The notes under the pieces: generated by a model
The model's database searches: none
What the model saw: only the letters and a program-made list of their open reading frames with translations
What the model was told of the DNA's origin: nothing
Part shown: positions 26,743 through 36,306 of the stretch, one piece after another
Layout: each line of letters opens with the position of its first letter
How positions within the stretch are numbered: the first letter of the stretch is position 1
Origin: Gayadomonas joobiniege G7
GTDB taxonomy: Bacteria; Pseudomonadota; Gammaproteobacteria; Enterobacterales; Alteromonadaceae
DNA length: 64,000 nt
Assembly (NCBI RefSeq): GCF_000300815.1
Contig: NZ_AMRX01000008.1
Coordinates: forward strand, 1-64,000
Direction of reading: 5' to 3'
Translations under genes and position numbers: made by a program

Positions 26743-27621
26743 ATGCATACTCGGTTAGATGATCTTTTATATTTTGTGACCTTAGTTGACCAAGGATCAA
26801 TGAGTAAAGCTGCTAAATATTTAAAAGTTCCAAAATCTCGAGTTAGTCGCCACTTGTCGGAGCTTGAACAAAGTGTAGGTAATACTCTATTACGAAGAAC
26901 GACTCGCAAGCAAAGTTTAACGGAGTCAGGACTTTTATTGTATCGAGCCAGTAAACCCCATATTGACGCTTTATCAAAGGTTGAAGAAGAAGTAAGCGGT
27001 TTAGTCAATGAACCCAAAGGCGAGTTAAATATTTTATTGCCACTTGAATTTTTTAATCAAATCATGAGTGTGTTATTAGCTGAGTTTGCCCTGTTATACC
27101 CAAAGATATGTTTACATTGTGCCCACTATTCTCAGCCTGAACCTAGTCCTACTGAACAATTTGATATTACATTTGTATTACATGAAGGGCCGTTGCCTGC
27201 TTCAAATTGGATTGCAAAAAGTTTGTTAAGTTTTCCGCAATCTATTTATGCGCCGCCCAATTGGGACTGTTCGAGTTATAAAGTGCCTCAAGACCTTGCC
27301 GAGGTTGCGAGTGTTTCAGCCCACAAAGATGATGTTTGGTTTTTTCGTCAAGGTTCGCAATTGCAGGCTGTACCAGTGACGCCGCGAGTGATATTTTCTA
27401 GCCCTGAAATGCGCCGCCAAGCGGTGCAAAGGGGGCTGGGTTTGGCTAAGCTGCCTAATTATACCTGTCAACTAAATTGTCAAATGCAAAAAATTGAATT
27501 AACAAGCGCTCCTATTGCTCAAGAACTCAGTGTTTTATACCAAAGCCGTGACATTCCGTTAAAAACACGCATATTTTTAGACTTTTTCCAAGATAATATC
27601 GGCCGTTTAGAAATCGACTAA
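26743..27621 (+). CDS. LysR-family transcriptional regulator
   Basis: 292 residues. A winged helix-turn-helix (about 1-60; SMSKAAKYLKVPKSRVSRHL) and a substrate-binding effector domain (about 90-290) of the CrgA/AaeR-like group. LysR regulators of this branch often govern an adjacent redox or transport gene; the RclC-like gene is the nearest candidate. Confidence 0.9.
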   Translation: MHTRLDDLLYFVTLVDQGSMSKAAKYLKVPKSRVSRHLSELEQSVGNTLLRRTTRKQSLTESGLLLYRASKPHIDALSKVEEEVSGLVNEPKGELNILLPLEFFNQIMSVLLAEFALLYPKICLHCAHYSQPEPSPTEQFDITFVLHEGPLPASNWIAKSLLSFPQSIYAPPNWDCSSYKVPQDLAEVASVSAHKDDVWFFRQGSQLQAVPVTPRVIFSSPEMRRQAVQRGLGLAKLPNYTCQLNCQMQKIELTSAPIAQELSVLYQSRDIPLKTRIFLDFFQDNIGRLEID

Positions 27622-27727
27622 ATAAACGAGGTTGTTTATGCCAGTAATTTATGCAACTCAGTTGTCTTTATTCAATGAGTAAATCCACGTACACTATGCA
27701 TCATTTTCCCTAATTGGTAGTTTACTT

Positions 27728-29317
27728 TTGTTAATTGCAAATAATATCACCCAGCAATTCGGCGCTAAGCCGTTATTCGAAAATATATCTCACAAATTTG
27801 GCGGCGGAAATCGATATGGTCTGATTGGTGCGAATGGTTGTGGCAAATCCACTTTAATGAAGATTTTAGGTGGTGATTTAGAACCCAGCTCAGGGAATGT
27901 GGCGTTGGATATTGGTGAGCGGATAGGTAAATTGCGCCAAGATCAGTTTGCGTTTGAGCAATACTCAGTGATAGACACAGTTGTCATGGGGCATGCAGAG
28001 CTATGGCAAATTAAAGAAGCGCGTGACGCCATTTATGCAAAAGCAGAGATGAGCGAAGAAGACGGTATGCAGGTGGCTGAACTTGAAACTCGATATGCTG
28101 AAATGGATGGTTACACTGCCGAAAGCCGAGCTGGTGAGTTGCTAATGGGGGTTGGTATAGATGTTTCATTACATTTTGGGCCTATGAGTGAGGTGGCGCC
28201 TGGATATAAATTAAGGGTATTGCTGGCACAAGCGCTTTTTTCAGAGCCTGACATTTTATTGTTAGATGAACCGACCAATAATCTCGATATTGATACGATA
28301 CGTTGGCTTGAACAAACACTAAACCAGCGTGATTCAACTATGATCATTATTTCGCATGACCGTCACTTTTTAAATTCGGTTTGTACTCATATGGCTGACT
28401 TGGATTACGGTGAACTTAGAGTTTATCCCGGTAACTATGATGAATACATGTTAGCTGCCACTCAAGCTCGTGAACGTTTATTAGCCGACAACGCCAAAAA
28501 AGCAGCACAAATATCGGAGTTAAAAGATTTTGTTGCGCGTTTTTCGGCAAATGCATCAAAAGCCAAACAAGCGACTTCAAGAGCGAAACAAATTGAAAAA
28601 ATTAAACTGGATGATGTAAAAGCATCAAGCCGGGTTAATCCTTTTATTCGGTTTGAGCAAGAAAAACAATTATTTAGGAATGCACTTGAAATCAATCAAT
28701 TGAATAAAAGTTTTGACGGCAAAAAGATATTGTCGAATATTGATTTGCTGGCTGAAGTGGGCGAAAAAATCGCCGTGATTGGCCCCAACGGTATTGGTAA
28801 AACAACATTTTTACGATGTTTAATGAATGAGTTAGAAGTTGATGCCGGTGAGATCAAGTGGTCTGAAAATAGCAATATTGGTTATTACGCTCAAGATCAT
28901 GCCGATCAGTTTGCAGAAGATATGAATTTATTTGAATGGATGAGCCAATGGCGACAAGCCGGAGATGATGACCAGGTTGTACGAGGTTATTTGGGACGTT
29001 TATTGTTTTCTCAAGATGAAATTAAAAAATCGGTTCAGGTTTGTTCCGGTGGTGAACAAGGGCGTTTGCTGTTTGGTAAAATTATGATGCAAAAGCCGAA
29101 TATTTTGGTGATGGATGAACCGACCAACCATTTGGATATGGAGTCGATTGAATCGTTGAATATTGCACTTAAAAAGTACCCAGGTACCCTGATTTTTGTT
29201 AGCCATGATCGAGAGTTTGTTTCTAGTTTAGCCACCCGGGTGATAGAGCTTAACGGGCCTGGTTATACTGATTTTGCCGGTGGTTACGAAGCATTTTTGG
29301 CCGCAAAAGCGGATTGA
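27728..29317 (+). CDS. ybiT: ABC-F ATPase YbiT
   Basis: 529 residues, the length of E. coli YbiT. Two ABC domains (about 1-245 and 320-520) with Walker [10 protein letters not shown] and GPNGIGKTT, signatures [13 protein letters not shown] and [12 protein letters not shown], Walker [12 protein letters not shown] and [11 protein letters not shown], and an ABC-F linker between. No membrane segments. ABC-F proteins bind the ribosomal E site to relieve stalling. The start is TTG 27728 (L-I-A-N-N-I-T), placed as in E. coli YbiT; the ribosome-binding site is weak. Confidence 0.93.
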   Translation: MLIANNITQQFGAKPLFENISHKFGGGNRYGLIGANGCGKSTLMKILGGDLEPSSGNVALDIGERIGKLRQDQFAFEQYSVIDTVVMGHAELWQIKEARDAIYAKAEMSEEDGMQVAELETRYAEMDGYTAESRAGELLMGVGIDVSLHFGPMSEVAPGYKLRVLLAQALFSEPDILLLDEPTNNLDIDTIRWLEQTLNQRDSTMIIISHDRHFLNSVCTHMADLDYGELRVYPGNYDEYMLAATQARERLLADNAKKAAQISELKDFVARFSANASKAKQATSRAKQIEKIKLDDVKASSRVNPFIRFEQEKQLFRNALEINQLNKSFDGKKILSNIDLLAEVGEKIAVIGPNGIGKTTFLRCLMNELEVDAGEIKWSENSNIGYYAQDHADQFAEDMNLFEWMSQWRQAGDDDQVVRGYLGRLLFSQDEIKKSVQVCSGGEQGRLLFGKIMMQKPNILVMDEPTNHLDMESIESLNIALKKYPGTLIFVSHDREFVSSLATRVIELNGPGYTDFAGGYEAFLAAKAD

Positions 29318-29429
29318 ACCAAGCTGTTTAATTCATATTTGATCTAAATGTTTTGTATATCATTCAATCGACATAGGTGATATTATACTGTTAACTTTTT
29401 ATAATAAATTTAACATCACCTTGAGACGA

Positions 29430-30383
29430 ATGACCATGTTGCAGAAAATTTTGATTGTTTGCGCCGCGACTTGTTTGCTGAGCTGCGCAGGAAAAAGTAC
29501 AGATGATCTAAATCATGAGCGTTTGGCAAGCGAGTTGTCGTTTGCCAACAAAGTGCCACTGCCAGAAGCCGTTTTGACTTATGGCAATTGGCAATTAAAT
29601 CCAGCCATTTCAGATGATTTTAATTATAGCGAAAAGAACCAGCAGTTTTTTAAAAAATGGCACGATAATCATATTCGTGGTTGGAAAGGTCCTGGCGCAA
29701 CTTATTTTAGTGCAGAGCACAGCTTTATCAAAGCAGGCCAGTTGGTGCTAACAGCTGCCCCAGTACCAGCCGACAAACAAGGAAAAACGGTTGATTATGG
29801 TAACTTCGAAACCAAAAAGACAATTTATACAGGGTTTGTTACTGCGAAACAGGTCTTAAGCTATCCAGCTTATGTTGAAGTTAACATGAAAGTATCAGAT
29901 CTCGCGTTAGCCAATAACTTTTGGTTATTAAGTGATGATGATAGAAATGAAATTGACGTTACAGAAACATACGGAGATGATGAGCGTAAAGTTCGTTTAA
30001 TGGCTACTAATTACCATATTTTTAAGCGAGATCCTAAAACGAATGCCATGCTGGATGATTATGGCCATAAACAAAAGCATTTTAAAACGCCCAAACAGGA
30101 TAAACTAAACTCAAGTTTTCACCGCTTTGGCTTTTTATGGTTAAGTCCGACCAAAATGCAGTTTTTTTTAGATGGGAAAGCGGTTCGCGAGTTGAGTTTG
30201 CGTACAGATCTTACTGATCCCGAAGGTCATTATTTTGACCGCCCAATGCGGATTATTTTTGATATGGAAGATCACGTTTGGCGTGCTCGTAAGGGGATCT
30301 CTCCTTCTAAAAGTGATCTAATGGATGTCAGCCGAAATAAGATGTATATTGACTGGATCCGGACTTACCAACTAACTAGATAA
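29430..30383 (+). CDS. GH16 agarase/porphyranase-like lipoprotein
   Basis: 317 residues from ATG 29430 (in-frame TTG 29421 and ATG 29436 are alternatives). The lipobox L-L-S-C puts the lipid cysteine at 19. The GH16 catalytic motif ExDxxE appears as NEIDVTETYG (E174, D176, E179), with FWLLS before it as in beta-agarases and porphyranases. The C-terminus ends with the usual YIDWIRTY. It would cleave a galactan such as agar or porphyran at the cell surface. Substrate within GH16 cannot be fixed by eye. Its stop overlaps the next start (TAATG). Confidence 0.85.
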   Translation: MTMLQKILIVCAATCLLSCAGKSTDDLNHERLASELSFANKVPLPEAVLTYGNWQLNPAISDDFNYSEKNQQFFKKWHDNHIRGWKGPGATYFSAEHSFIKAGQLVLTAAPVPADKQGKTVDYGNFETKKTIYTGFVTAKQVLSYPAYVEVNMKVSDLALANNFWLLSDDDRNEIDVTETYGDDERKVRLMATNYHIFKRDPKTNAMLDDYGHKQKHFKTPKQDKLNSSFHRFGFLWLSPTKMQFFLDGKAVRELSLRTDLTDPEGHYFDRPMRIIFDMEDHVWRARKGISPSKSDLMDVSRNKMYIDWIRTYQLTR

Positions 30384-30685
30384 TGCGTAAAACTGATAAA
30401 AAATTAGAAAAACAGATTGTCACGCTACTGACCGATGTGTGTGAAACCCATTTAAAAGGCATTGATGGATTTTGCTGGCTGACTCATTTAGTCGATTACC
30501 AGCGTTTTCCGAGTAGTTTGAACGTTGTTTTAATTTTTAGTGATAGCGTGCGATTGAATCAATTTTTATCGTCGCCGCATGGGCCTAGAGTATTAGCTCT
30601 GATCAAGGCTCAGTTTGCGGCGGAAAACATTCTGTTTAATCCGCACAAGCAACTGAGCTTTGACCTTGAGGTTAATTGGCATTAA
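30383..30685 (+). CDS. Small conserved protein of unknown function
   Basis: 100 residues, coupled to the GH16 gene by a 1-bp TAATG overlap. It contains GFCWLTHLVDYQRFPSSLNV, a pattern I associate with short gammaproteobacterial proteins sometimes labelled Fis family without good reason. No signal peptide, no helix-turn-helix visible. Its 3' end overlaps the convergent puuD by 4 bp. Function unknown. Confidence 0.65.
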   Translation: MRKTDKKLEKQIVTLLTDVCETHLKGIDGFCWLTHLVDYQRFPSSLNVVLIFSDSVRLNQFLSSPHGPRVLALIKAQFAAENILFNPHKQLSFDLEVNWH

Positions 30686-31893
30686 GGTTTAGTAGAAAGT
30701 GTTTTAAACCATAGTGCCAAATGTGTTCTCTCTTCATCAGTCATCTGCGTTAAATTGCCCAATGGCATATCTTTTAAAATAGCGGCCCTATTATGAATTA
30801 AAGCAGCAACATTTTTCGCTTGCGTAATATTGTCTAAAATAAAACCACTCGGTGGACTTTTAAACATAGTCGACGTTGGTTGAGCACTGTGACATTCGGT
30901 GCAGCGGCGGTTGATGATTTTCCAGGCACTTGCGTCGTCAACCGTGAGGGCGGCTTGCTGATTATTTTGCTGTGAATTATTGATGGTGGGCCAAGGTGCA
31001 ATACTTGCCATAAGTAATAAAAAAGCGATTAAACCTGTCACTAATATCCAAGGTTTAATCACGCCACGATTTTTTAAATTGAAAAAGTGACGTATCCACA
31101 TGCCAACGATAAAAATAGCAATCAAGATTAGCCAACCAAATTCATGGGCGTAAGTAAACGCAAAATGGTTGCTCAACATGATGAACAAAATGGGTAAAGT
31201 CGCATAGTTGTTATGAATAGACACAAGTTTAGCCCGTGTCGCCGGCAACGGGTCGGGTTCAACTTGGTTGTTTAAGCTTTCAACCATATATTTTTGACTG
31301 GGGACTATCACGTGAAAAACATTTCCAGCCATGCACGTACCTACAAGCGCACCAATATGTATATAAACTGCGCGGTCAGAAAATAACTGATCAAGTAAAA
31401 AGGTCCACAGGGTTAAAATAGCCATGGCAACGACCAAAAATAAGCGGCCTTGATAAAGCAATTTAGTATTGCATAATCCACGATAGAGGGCATAACCCAC
31501 ACCGATAAAAGCAACGGATGTGGCAATGGCGAAGACTTTCTCTAATGGATTTTTACTTACATCAATTAAATAAACATCGGCCCCAACATAATACAGTAAA
31601 CTAAAAAGCAGGGCACCAGAAATCCAAGTGCTATAGGCTTCCCACTTAAACCAATGTAAGTGTTTTGGCATCTTGCTTGGCCCTGATGAGTATTTAGCAA
31701 CTTCATATATCCCGCCAGCATGTATGGCCCATAAATCGCCTTGAATCCCTTGTTTTTGTTTGGCGATAGGTGGCGCTTGCAAATTGTTATCTAACCAAAC
31801 AAAATAAAACGATGCACCAATCCAAGCGATACCTGCCACAATATGAAAGTAGCGGAAGATAAGGTGAAAAACCTCAAAAATATAAGTCTCCAT
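30682..31893 (-). CDS. puuD: Membrane urate oxidase PuuD with cytochrome c domain
   Basis: 403 residues. ATG 31893 lies 7 bp after GGAGG and overlaps the guaD stop by one base (TAATG); an ATG at 31899 is too close to that site. Eight or more membrane helices of the DUF989 type fill 1-300. A C-terminal cytochrome c-like domain has CTECH for heme attachment. PuuD oxidises urate to 5-hydroxyisourate and passes electrons to the respiratory chain rather than making hydrogen peroxide. Last gene of the xdh operon, matching its product to UraH. Confidence 0.93.
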   Translation of the reverse strand: METYIFEVFHLIFRYFHIVAGIAWIGASFYFVWLDNNLQAPPIAKQKQGIQGDLWAIHAGGIYEVAKYSSGPSKMPKHLHWFKWEAYSTWISGALLFSLLYYVGADVYLIDVSKNPLEKVFAIATSVAFIGVGYALYRGLCNTKLLYQGRLFLVVAMAILTLWTFLLDQLFSDRAVYIHIGALVGTCMAGNVFHVIVPSQKYMVESLNNQVEPDPLPATRAKLVSIHNNYATLPILFIMLSNHFAFTYAHEFGWLILIAIFIVGMWIRHFFNLKNRGVIKPWILVTGLIAFLLLMASIAPWPTINNSQQNNQQAALTVDDASAWKIINRRCTECHSAQPTSTMFKSPPSGFILDNITQAKNVAALIHNRAAILKDMPLGNLTQMTDEERTHLALWFKTLSTKP

Positions 31894-33245
31894 TAACATG
31901 CCTCCGCTATATTTTTGCTATTCGATGGGAACCATTGGCTCTTAAGCTTTTGACCCATAATGTAAGTTTCTTTTATTTGCCGATCGTCAGCGAGCATCAT
32001 AAGACTAAATAAACGCTCGTGAAGACTTGTACATTGGGCCATCCTAAACCGAATAAAGGGATCTGAATGCTCATCAAATACTACAAAGTCAGCTTCTTTA
32101 CCTGGCATAAAATTACCCAGTGTATGCTCAAGATCTAACGCTTTTGCACCACCTAAAGTTGCTAGGTAAAGACCATCAAATGCCGACATTTTGTAATTTT
32201 TTAATTGCTGTATTTTGTATGCTTCATTGAAGGTCTGGAGCATCGAAAAGCTGGAACCACCGCCAACATCCGTTCCCATCCCTAATTTGATTTTAGATTC
32301 GTGGCAAGCACCTAAGTTAAATAATCCAGAACCGATAAAGAGGTTTGACGTAGGGCAGTGCGATATTGCGCCCCCTTTTTCCGCTAAAGCATGGTATTCG
32401 CGAGGTTTCAGGTGGATGCCATGAGCAAAGATAGAACGCTTTTTGACCAAATCGTAGGCTTCATACACAGCAAGATAGTCTTCGTATTGAGGATACAATT
32501 GTCTAACCCAATTACATTCCCGCTCATTTTCTGATAAGTGTGTTTGCAGATAAACGCTTGGGTATTCTGCCAATAACTGTTGGCAGCGAGCTAATTGCTC
32601 TGGACTCGAAGTGGGTGCAAATCTGGGCGTGACAGCATAACTCAAACGCTTTTTACCATGCCACTTTTCTATTAGAAGTTTACTATCCTGATAACCACTT
32701 TCGGCACAATCTGATAGTTCGTCTGGGCAATTTCTGTCCATTAGAACTTTGCCACAGATCATCCGTAGGTTTTTTGCTGCGGCGGCATTAAAAAAAGCGT
32801 CCACTGATTCAGGATGAACAGTTCCAAAAACCATTGCAGTTGTGGTGCCATGTTTAATCAGTTGTTGCAAAAATAATTCTGATATTTTCGACGCGTATTC
32901 GCGACTGGAAAATTTTTGCTCAGTTGGAAACGCATACTTTTCCAACCAAGTTAGAAGTTGCTCGCCGTAAGCGGCAATCATTTCGGTTTGTGGGTAATGA
33001 ATATGTGTATCGATAAATCCGGGGACCACTAAACAGCCGCTATGGTCATCGATTGGGCAATTTTCGCTCTCTAAGATGTCGGCATATTCAGCTTTTAATT
33101 GCTCAGCCAAACCCACTTTTAACACATGGCCATCTTTTAGTAATAAAGCGCCAGGCGAAAACAAACGAACAGCGGCGTCTCCAATCTCGCTGGGGTCGGC
33201 TATCAAATCCAACATATCACCTAATATTAAACGGTATTTTGACAT
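31893..33245 (-). CDS. guaD: Guanine deaminase, amidohydrolase type
   Basis: 450 residues from ATG 33245, preceded by GAGGAAG; the frame continues further upstream inside uraH. Metal motifs DTHIHYPQ, HLSE, HGIHL and GTDVGGGSSF are those of guanine deaminases. Converts guanine to xanthine, the XdhAB substrate. One base separates it from the uraH stop, and its end overlaps puuD. Confidence 0.93.
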   Translation of the reverse strand: MSKYRLILGDMLDLIADPSEIGDAAVRLFSPGALLLKDGHVLKVGLAEQLKAEYADILESENCPIDDHSGCLVVPGFIDTHIHYPQTEMIAAYGEQLLTWLEKYAFPTEQKFSSREYASKISELFLQQLIKHGTTTAMVFGTVHPESVDAFFNAAAAKNLRMICGKVLMDRNCPDELSDCAESGYQDSKLLIEKWHGKKRLSYAVTPRFAPTSSPEQLARCQQLLAEYPSVYLQTHLSENERECNWVRQLYPQYEDYLAVYEAYDLVKKRSIFAHGIHLKPREYHALAEKGGAISHCPTSNLFIGSGLFNLGACHESKIKLGMGTDVGGGSSFSMLQTFNEAYKIQQLKNYKMSAFDGLYLATLGGAKALDLEHTLGNFMPGKEADFVVFDEHSDPFIRFRMAQCTSLHERLFSLMMLADDRQIKETYIMGQKLKSQWFPSNSKNIAEAC

Positions 33246-33246
33246 T

Positions 33247-33591
33247 TTAACTTCCTCGATACGTTGAATAGGAATAGGGCGCAAGCAGCAGTGGAATGTG
33301 GTAGTGTCCAGCATCAGTGATTCTGAAACAAATCTCTGCCTGCGGAAAAAACTCTGCTTGTTGCTGCCGCTGCCAGTAGGGTGTTAATTCAAAAACTAAC
33401 TTATACAATCCAAATGAAAGTGAATTTGCCTGTGACCAATTTTTAATTCGGCCATCTTGATTAGTAAACTCAGTTGCTCGGCAATTCCATTCATCGTCAG
33501 AATAATGATACAAACTGACCCGCACGTTTTGAGCAGGGCGTCCAAGGTGAGTGTCTAAAATGTGAGTTGATATGCTGCAATCAGTGATCAT
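33247..33591 (-). CDS. uraH: 5-Hydroxyisourate hydrolase
   Basis: 114 residues, transthyretin-related protein family. Signature HILDTHLGRPA near the start and the C-terminal tetrapeptide Y-R-G-S that distinguishes the hydrolase from transthyretin. Hydrolyses 5-hydroxyisourate to OHCU. Overlaps uraD by 4 bp. Confidence 0.96.
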   Translation of the reverse strand: MITDCSISTHILDTHLGRPAQNVRVSLYHYSDDEWNCRATEFTNQDGRIKNWSQANSLSFGLYKLVFELTPYWQRQQQAEFFPQAEICFRITDAGHYHIPLLLAPYSYSTYRGS

Positions 33592-34097
33592 ATTAAGCCT
33601 AATAATTTATTAATTCTTAAATGGGTTATTTTGTATTGTTCGGCGGCGGCGATTTTGAGCTCGATCGCTCTGCTGTTTGTTAAGCGCTCTTTGAGTAGCG
33701 ATAACATTTGCTGAGGGCTTTTATCTGACGCATATACAATATAAATAAAACCAAACTTTTTTAAGTAGGCTTGGTTGAGATCTGCCATTTGTTGTATGAG
33801 TTCTTCATCGGCTTGTTGCATTGAGGATTGTTCATGGTTACACAAGCTTGCTGAGCGCGCGTATTTTGCTTTTAAACTGGCCATATTTCCGATTTGAGGA
33901 TGTCCTTCAAACGCTTGCAAGTAGTCAGTCTCAGTACACGAACGCCAGATTTTCGCGCTAGTGTCGTGGAACTGTCCGACATTAGTAAACGGGCGTTTAG
34001 CCAACATTTGTGAAACCCATTGAGTTGCACTACAACAATCAGTTAATGTTTGACGGGCGGCAGCTTCAGGCAGTACATTAAAATCTTCTAATGTCAT
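33588..34097 (-). CDS. uraD: OHCU decarboxylase
   Basis: 169 residues. The conserved EGHPQIG motif holds the catalytic His-Pro. The RSASLCNHEQ segment and FGFIYIVYASDKSPQQML complete the family pattern. Decarboxylates OHCU to S-allantoin. Overlaps allB and uraH by 4 bp each side, so translation is coupled. Confidence 0.95.
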   Translation of the reverse strand: MTLEDFNVLPEAAARQTLTDCCSATQWVSQMLAKRPFTNVGQFHDTSAKIWRSCTETDYLQAFEGHPQIGNMASLKAKYARSASLCNHEQSSMQQADEELIQQMADLNQAYLKKFGFIYIVYASDKSPQQMLSLLKERLTNSRAIELKIAAAEQYKITHLRINKLLGLI

Positions 34098-35461
34098 TTA
34101 TATCTTCCTTTTAATAAGGCTTTGCCACGTGATGGAGAACAAAATTCGCCGTCTGCGTATATTGGTCGTCCAGCCAACCAAGTGGCTTTGATGACGCCGT
34201 CGACCTTGCGACCGATATAAGGGGAAACTTTGTGTTTATGGTGGATACAGTGTTCGTTAATCGTATATCCTTGATCTGGCGCAAAAATGCAAAAGTCTGC
34301 TTGTGCTCCGATTTCAATACGGCCTTTGTGGGTTAAACCTAATAAATCGGCTGGTTTTTCCGCCATTAATTTTGTTATCTCGAGCAAGCTAAACCCTTTA
34401 TGCCTTGCTTCAGTCCAGATCAGTGATAAACCAAACTGTAGGCCAGAAATTCCGCCCCAAGCACTTTCTAAATCACCGGAGTCAATGTTTTTTAACTGCG
34501 GGGTACAGGGGCTATGGTCCGATACAATGCAATCAATATCGCCATCTTTTAATGCTTGCCATAACAAGGCTTGATTATCTTGTTCACGGATTGGCGGACA
34601 ACATTTGTAGCTTGCTTCGCCATCGGGAATAGCTTCGGCGTGCAGCACTAAATAATGGGGACAAGTTTCGACCGTTAAATTCAATCCAGAAGCTCGTGCT
34701 GATCTGATGATTGGCAAGGCACTCGCCGCACTTAAATGCACTATATGGGCATGCGGTTTTAGGCCTTCTTTGGTCAAAATTTGCATGATCTCAATGACCA
34801 TGGCAATCGCGTTAGTTTCCCAATCGGCGGGGCGGGTTTTTAAAAAGCTCTGATAGCTTTTTCCGATACTCGCTGTTTTAGTGCCCTCTGGTTCTAATTC
34901 AGCGTGAATGAGGTGGGGGAGTCCCTGTTTAGCGACTACGCGCATGCTATTCAAAAGCTGATCACGATTAACTGCTTTGAACTCTTCCAAACCTGAATAG
35001 ATAGTAAAAGATTTTACTCCAAAAACACCATTATTTAGCAACTCCGGTAATTCGACAAAGTTGTCGGCAGTGGCACCGCCCCAAAAGCCTGTGTCTATGA
35101 ATAACTTGTCATCCAGCACTGCCAATTTTTCAGCAAAAGCGGCGGCATTGATAGTCACAGGAATGCAATTAAGTGGCATATCAATGACTGTGGTGATACC
35201 GCCCGCTGCGGCGGCATGGGTCGCTGTGTCAAAACCTTCCCAATCGGTGCGACCAGGTTCATTAACATGAACATGACTGTCTACGAGCCCGGGCAGAATC
35301 GCTGCATCTTGGTAATCATAAATTTGCGAAACCTTTTGATCCTCATAATCATAGTCCTGCAAACTAATGATAGTACCGTCTTGTATTAAAATGCTTGCGG
35401 GACGCGCGCCATGGGGTAAAATTACCTGCTGGCTTTTAAGTTGGATAATACTTTGAGTCAT
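34094..35461 (-). CDS. allB: Allantoinase
   Basis: 455 residues of the cyclic amidohydrolase family. VDSHVHVNEPGR begins the metal site, GVKSFT has the lysine that is carbamylated, and VSDHSPC has the metal-binding Asp. Opens the hydantoin ring of allantoin to allantoate. Start overlaps the xdhC stop by one base. Confidence 0.94.
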   Translation of the reverse strand: MTQSIIQLKSQQVILPHGARPASILIQDGTIISLQDYDYEDQKVSQIYDYQDAAILPGLVDSHVHVNEPGRTDWEGFDTATHAAAAGGITTVIDMPLNCIPVTINAAAFAEKLAVLDDKLFIDTGFWGGATADNFVELPELLNNGVFGVKSFTIYSGLEEFKAVNRDQLLNSMRVVAKQGLPHLIHAELEPEGTKTASIGKSYQSFLKTRPADWETNAIAMVIEIMQILTKEGLKPHAHIVHLSAASALPIIRSARASGLNLTVETCPHYLVLHAEAIPDGEASYKCCPPIREQDNQALLWQALKDGDIDCIVSDHSPCTPQLKNIDSGDLESAWGGISGLQFGLSLIWTEARHKGFSLLEITKLMAEKPADLLGLTHKGRIEIGAQADFCIFAPDQGYTINEHCIHHKHKVSPYIGRKVDGVIKATWLAGRPIYADGEFCSPSRGKALLKGRYK

Positions 35462-36306
35462 TAACAGGATTCCTCTTTATTATGGCGTGGTTGCTCAAGT
35501 GCAACATTTTGATATAGCTGTATTAACTCGGCGGCAATTGAAACGGCGACTTCCATTGGCTTTTTACCACTTATCTCCGGCAGACCGACAGGACACTGCA
35601 ATTTCTCCAGTTGCCTTGAATTTATCCCGCACTGTTGGAGTCGATAATGAAATCGTTTTGCTTTAGTTTGTGAGCCAATCAGTCCTAGCCAGCGAGCATC
35701 TTCGCGCTTTAAGATATTTTGGCATAATTCAAAATCCAGCTGATGGTTATGAGTCAGCACCAAATAAGCGCTGTTGGGAGTCGCTTGACTAATGTGGAAT
35801 TCAGGTTCTTCTTCGATAACTTGCTCAACATTTGGCGGAATATATTCTGGAAATACACTTTGTCGACTATCTACCCAATAAATCTTTAACGGAAGTCCGG
35901 CTAAAATTTTGATCAGTGCTTGGGCAACATGACCGGCACCAAATATATGGAGTTGCAGCGGACAACCAGCAAAGTATTCAAACAATAACTGAGCTTTGCC
36001 ACCGCAGCATTGACCTAATTTAGCACCGAGTGGAAAGCTTTCAACAATCGGTTTATTGCTTTGCTCTTGTATCTGTTTGCGCGCACGTTTGATTGCCTCA
36101 AACTCTAAATGGCCCCCGCCGATCGTGTCATAAATTGCGGTTGTAGAGACCAACATTTTGGCACCAGCTTCACGTGGTGTTGAACCATCCGTTGATAATA
36201 CAGTGACGAGTACACAAGCGGTTTGTCTAGATTGGTGTTCATTGAGTGCTTGCAACCAATTTTGAGTATTAAATCCTTGCTGATTTTGATTTAAAAAATT
36301 AGTCAC
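35461..36306 (-). CDS. xdhC: Xanthine dehydrogenase accessory protein XdhC
   Basis: 281 residues. XdhC hallmarks: GSTPREAGAKM near the N-terminus, GQCCGG in the middle and a Rossmann segment IFGAGHVAQAL. XdhC carries the molybdenum cofactor, promotes its sulfuration and inserts it into XdhB. Overlaps xdhB by 8 bp. Confidence 0.95.
   Translation of the reverse strand: MTNFLNQNQQGFNTQNWLQALNEHQSRQTACVLVTVLSTDGSTPREAGAKMLVSTTAIYDTIGGGHLEFEAIKRARKQIQEQSNKPIVESFPLGAKLGQCCGGKAQLLFEYFAGCPLQLHIFGAGHVAQALIKILAGLPLKIYWVDSRQSVFPEYIPPNVEQVIEEEPEFHISQATPNSAYLVLTHNHQLDFELCQNILKREDARWLGLIGSQTKAKRFHYRLQQCGINSRQLEKLQCPVGLPEISGKKPMEVAVSIAAELIQLYQNVALEQPRHNKEESC

Noticed and set aside
26688-27017. 109-codon minus-strand frame opposite the LysR gene
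   Set aside because: Antisense to a well-supported helix-turn-helix coding region.
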